Assembly (NCBI GenBank): GCA_900155495.1
Contig: FTLJ01000771.1
Location: 1 to 56,502, forward strand
DNA: 56,502 nt
Source of the DNA: Porogramme epimiltina
Lineage: Eukaryota; Basidiomycota; Agaricomycetes; Polyporales; Polyporaceae
Direction of reading: 5' to 3'
The translations under genes were made by a program, and so were the position numbers. This document shows, piece by piece, positions 53,691-56,502 of the stretch. Under the pieces are notes generated by a model, which saw nothing but the letters and a program-made list of their open reading frames with translations, made no database searches and was not told where the DNA came from. How positions within the stretch are numbered: position 1 is the stretch's first letter; each line of letters opens with the position of its first letter.

Positions 53691-55050
53691 TCACACCGAA
53701 TACACTGGCGGCGCTTCTCCCGCACGCGCGCTGCGCACTTCATCCAGCACCGCTCGCAGCCCTGCGACTGATGCCCGCATCGCCCTGAGCTCTGAGTCGA
53801 GCGAATTGCAGGTTGAGGGCGGGCCTCGACTCGCAGCCGCGCCCTCATCACCCCCCGAGTACACAGACAAGGGTGAGAGCCCCGGAGAGGGAGATCGGCG
53901 AGTCACCATACGTGCGATCATGTTCGGCACCGAATCGCCGTCTTGCGGTCCTGGATAGAGCCGCGAGGGCCTGGGGATAGCCAACATCTCCAGTCGCTTC
54001 TCCAGGGCATCAACGCGTTCCGCAAGCACGACAGTCCGCTCGAACTCGGAAGGTGCAATGCACCGCGTGGAGAATGTTCTATACGCCGCCGGAAGCCGAG
54101 CTGGAACCGCTGCGAGGGATAAAGTCAGTCTCACAGGCACCCTGAGAGGGGACCGAGATGATGAACACGGGACTCACGCGCAGCGCACGTCGGGAAGTCC
54201 TCCTGAGTGATCGGGACATCAAGGCACTCGTGCGTGGTCGCACTGGTTTGTGGCCGTGGAGAGAGGCGCCGTCGGTGGAAATATCTGAGCAAAACCACCG
54301 TGGTGATGGCCGAGAGTGTAATACCACCGAGAAGGCTGCCCACGAGGGTCCTATAGTAGACGGAGAGTGTATGGAAGATCTTGACGAACTTTGGGCCGTG
54401 GCGTTTTCCGTAGAAGTACTAGACGGCATTGACGAGGCTCGTAGCGGGGTCACTGAGTTTAACACAGTGGACATTAGTGCGGGAGATGGGAGAGAGCCTT
54501 GACCTTCTTCCTCGGTAGTGTATACTATGTAGTCGAAAAGCATGAGAGAGGCCGTACTTCCGCCCATGTGGATTTCGAACTCGTGTACTGAGCTAGGCAG
54601 GTTTGATTGATTGAATACCGAGACGTTGTAGAGGATATCGGTAGAGCTGTCCGGCCAGTGCGTAAAACTGCCAACGGACATACCGTCAATGTGAAATGTG
54701 AGGTTTGTGAAAGTGGTAGTCGAAGGGACATGATTGGCGAGTATGGCAAAGGCGTACACCGCGATACCGTCAAAGACGAAGGAGATGACGCGTTCGGGTT
54801 GACCTGGATTGTATGTAGCGTCATGCCATGTTCCGTCGAAGGCTCTGGAGACGTTGACGTTCTTGCTATTGATGCGACATGAAGAGCAGGTATCGCCTTC
54901 TTCCCACTCTCCGCCATAAGACGCCATTACGTGAGTAACTTCATCCCCGTTCTTGTTGTCAACCGTGCGATTGACTAGGAAAGATATCCCGGGAGATACA
55001 ATGCCAAGAAGGATAATTGTGACTGGGAGGGCTGATAAACGTTGTGGCAT
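53691..55050 (-). pseudogene. NRTIDD-family member 16, probable frameshift in stalk
   Basis: Start at ATG 55050 gives signal peptide MPQRLSALPVTIILLGIVSPG. Signature altered to NRTVDNKNGDEV; then CSSC, AFDGTWHDATY, FVFDGIAVYAFAILAN, NLTFHIDG, VHEFEIHMGG, LMLFDYIVYT. Before the membrane helix the frame must change by one base (near 54340-54400). The helix VGSLLGGITLSAITTVVLL and RYFHRRR are in the next frame. A 68-nt intron 54110-54177 (GTGAGT...TCGCAG) then leads to the last exon with ERVDALEKRLEML, ELRAMRASVAGLRAVL and the end APPVYSV at 53691. Either a one-base indel (recent pseudogene or error) or an unrecognised small stalk intron. Everything else looks intact. Confidence 0.72.
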
Positions 55051-55199
55051 TGCCCATTGATGATACGGAAGGTCAACGTAAAGAGTGCAGTCAGCGAATC
55101 TGCAGATGGGAAGAAGAGGGAGGTTGAACATACAGAGGGTGTGCATATCGAGTGGAGCTGTACGAATGCCATATTCACGAAAATGCGCGGTATTTAGAC

Positions 55200-55890
55200 A
55201 GTCAGGCAAATGGACCGGGTGATCACCGAATAGATAATCATATGTGGTTGTGGAAAGTTTGGAAATCTGTGATCGGACCTACTCTGGTCAGCGCGCGCAG
55301 CAACTTGTCATGTCAGGCACCTAGTCATTTTCTGGACTTATAGAGCTTGTGGGAGGTGATAGGATCACCAGTAGCTACTGAACGATCTATCCATAGTGGC
55401 GTCTGGGATCTAGAAAATGAGTGAACGTACTTGATCGCGGCTGTGAAATTCCGGGAGGAGTATTCAGCCCAGGCATAATGCAGTACTGATATAAAGCTCC
55501 TTGAGGTAATAGGTTGGACTCGGGCATTGCAAGATGCAGGATCATCGTGAGTGCAATTAGCTGTTAAACGAGTCTCGACGGACGGCTCGAGTTGGGCCCT
55601 TTGATGGCGGAGCTTGAAAGAACAATGATGCAAGCTTGGTTGAGCTATGTTACGTTTAGTCGGCGTTTAAACTTACCCTATTGAATACAAGCGCCGCCCC
55701 CACCGGGATGGACTTGGTTCCTTGAGCGGCGATGCGGGTCCGCACGCCAATCCGATTCTCTAGGAGTGGTCGGACCTTGGCTTAACTCTTTCGGGTATAG
55801 AAATACTCATGTTGGACGTACTTAGGTCGGACTTTGTCTCATGATCTTTCAAAGGCAGTAAATTTTCATATTGTTCGACGGACACAAAAA
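55200..55890. other. Spacer before PPR gene
   Basis: Left part belongs to the duplicated 5' flank of member 16. The right part (55480-55890) shows no gene or repeat. Confidence 0.45.
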
Positions 55891-56499
55891 TCAACAAAAA
55901 CTAGCACAAATGCGGTTGCGGTCGCGGACGCATCTACGAGGCCGGGAGAGAGGTTCACGACGGTGAAGTCCTCGGGCGCGAGCTTGAGCGCGTATTTGGG
56001 CTACCTCGGATGACGCGGACGGGTCCGAAGGTTGCGCCTTGTCGAGCAGGACCGTTGACCCGCGGACGAACGGCACCTTATACGTGGCGTACGCGTGGAA
56101 GACATGCGTCATGATCTCCTCGTCCACAACTACTGCATCGCGTACATGATCCCCTCTCGCCGCACGCATCGCCTCCGCGACGATCTCGGCGAGGACCCAG
56201 CGCACCTTCGCGAGGCCGCCCACACGCTTCGCGCCCTCGAGCAGTGCACAGAAAGTGCGGTGGTCGGGCACGAGCGCGGGCTGCCCATACGCGTCGCGGT
56301 GCCCGTCGAGCATCTCCCGCGCAAGACGGAACGCTTCGCCGACGTACAGCTTCTCGCCCAAGCACGAGCAAGCGTAGATCGCGGCCGTGTACGCTGCGGT
56401 TGTCAGCGCAATGCGCTTGTCCACCGTCATCTTCGTGAAGAGGTCGAGGGCGCGGGCAGGCTGGGGCGCGATAACGCGGGAAGCGCAGGCGGCGATCAT
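55891..56499 (-). CDS. Pentatricopeptide-repeat (PPR) protein, partial
   Basis: Open frame entering from the right edge. The apparent start MIAACASRV is probably internal, since T-M-I-x-A-C-A is a normal PPR helix. Helical-pair pattern: PARALDLFTKM, TAAYTAAIYACSC..YVGEAFRLAREML, PDHRTFCALLEGAKRVGGLAKVRWVLAEIV, EEIMTHVFHAYATY. PPR proteins bind organellar RNA, usually in mitochondria in fungi. The C-terminal 50 residues become Arg-rich. A neighbouring frame (EDFTVVNLSPGLVDAS) looks more protein-like, so an intron or a frameshift probably lies near 56000. The gene's 5' end is outside the window. Confidence 0.65.
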   Translation of the reverse strand: MIAACASRVIAPQPARALDLFTKMTVDKRIALTTAAYTAAIYACSCLGEKLYVGEAFRLAREMLDGHRDAYGQPALVPDHRTFCALLEGAKRVGGLAKVRWVLAEIVAEAMRAARGDHVRDAVVVDEEIMTHVFHAYATYKVPFVRGSTVLLDKAQPSDPSASSEVAQIRAQARARGLHRREPLSRPRRCVRDRNRICASFC

Positions 56500-56502
56500 G
56501 GT

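Larger units (their letters stand above)
48387..55480. repeat. Tandem segmental duplication, unit B (about 7.1 kb)
   Basis: Counterpart of unit A, with member 14, two upstream modules (U2, U3), HET gene 2, member 16 and its 5' flank. Longer than unit A because it keeps the HET gene and an extra upstream module. Confidence 0.78.

Overview
The window reads as filamentous basidiomycete DNA, most likely Agaricomycetes and probably a polypore. Genes are broken by many 42-112 nt GT-AG introns. The Hog1 MAP kinase and the mitochondrial NADH-cytochrome b5 reductase are close to what I know from mushroom-forming fungi. There are HET-domain and F-box proteins of Agaricomycete type, and no operons, CRISPR arrays or recognisable rRNA/tRNA genes. 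Species is not determinable from the sequence alone.

Layout. 1-2900: two decayed genes (an M28 metallopeptidase and the N-terminal half of a Psr1-like phosphatase) flank a perfect 68-bp palindrome. 3291-4754: first member of a large paralogous family, called here the NRTIDD family: signal peptide, ectodomain opening with an NRTIDD-like sequon, Ser/Thr/Pro stalk, one membrane helix, basic stop-transfer, and a cytoplasmic tail with a short coiled coil ending in (L/P)PxY. 5595-9586: housekeeping island with hog1 (minus) and mcr1 (plus) sharing a divergent promoter. 9710-30400: a run of family members, mostly on the minus strand and partly decayed, with a dead F-box copy and a dead HET C-terminal fragment. 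30410-41600: further members and a complete HET-domain gene. 41601-43714: an intact F-box gene. 44385-55480: a tandem segmental duplication, with a second HET gene in one copy and its deletion scar in the other. The right edge cuts a PPR protein gene.

I count 16 family members or remnants in about 52 kb: 3291(+), 9710, 11453, 14341, 18041, 19645, 21433, 25390(+), 28453, 30410, 35419, 37699, 44500, 47159, 48480 and 53691 (all minus unless marked; lower coordinate given). About half are broken by nonsense codons, frameshifts or truncation. The two members at 25390 and 35419 share the stalk, helix and tail but have no recognisable NRTIDD ectodomain.

The most interesting reading is that this is a birth-and-death array of cell-surface glycoproteins interleaved with HET-domain genes, which are the known executors of fungal non-self recognition. 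The physical association and the duplication/loss history can be seen in the sequence. A joint function in allorecognition or immunity is inference.
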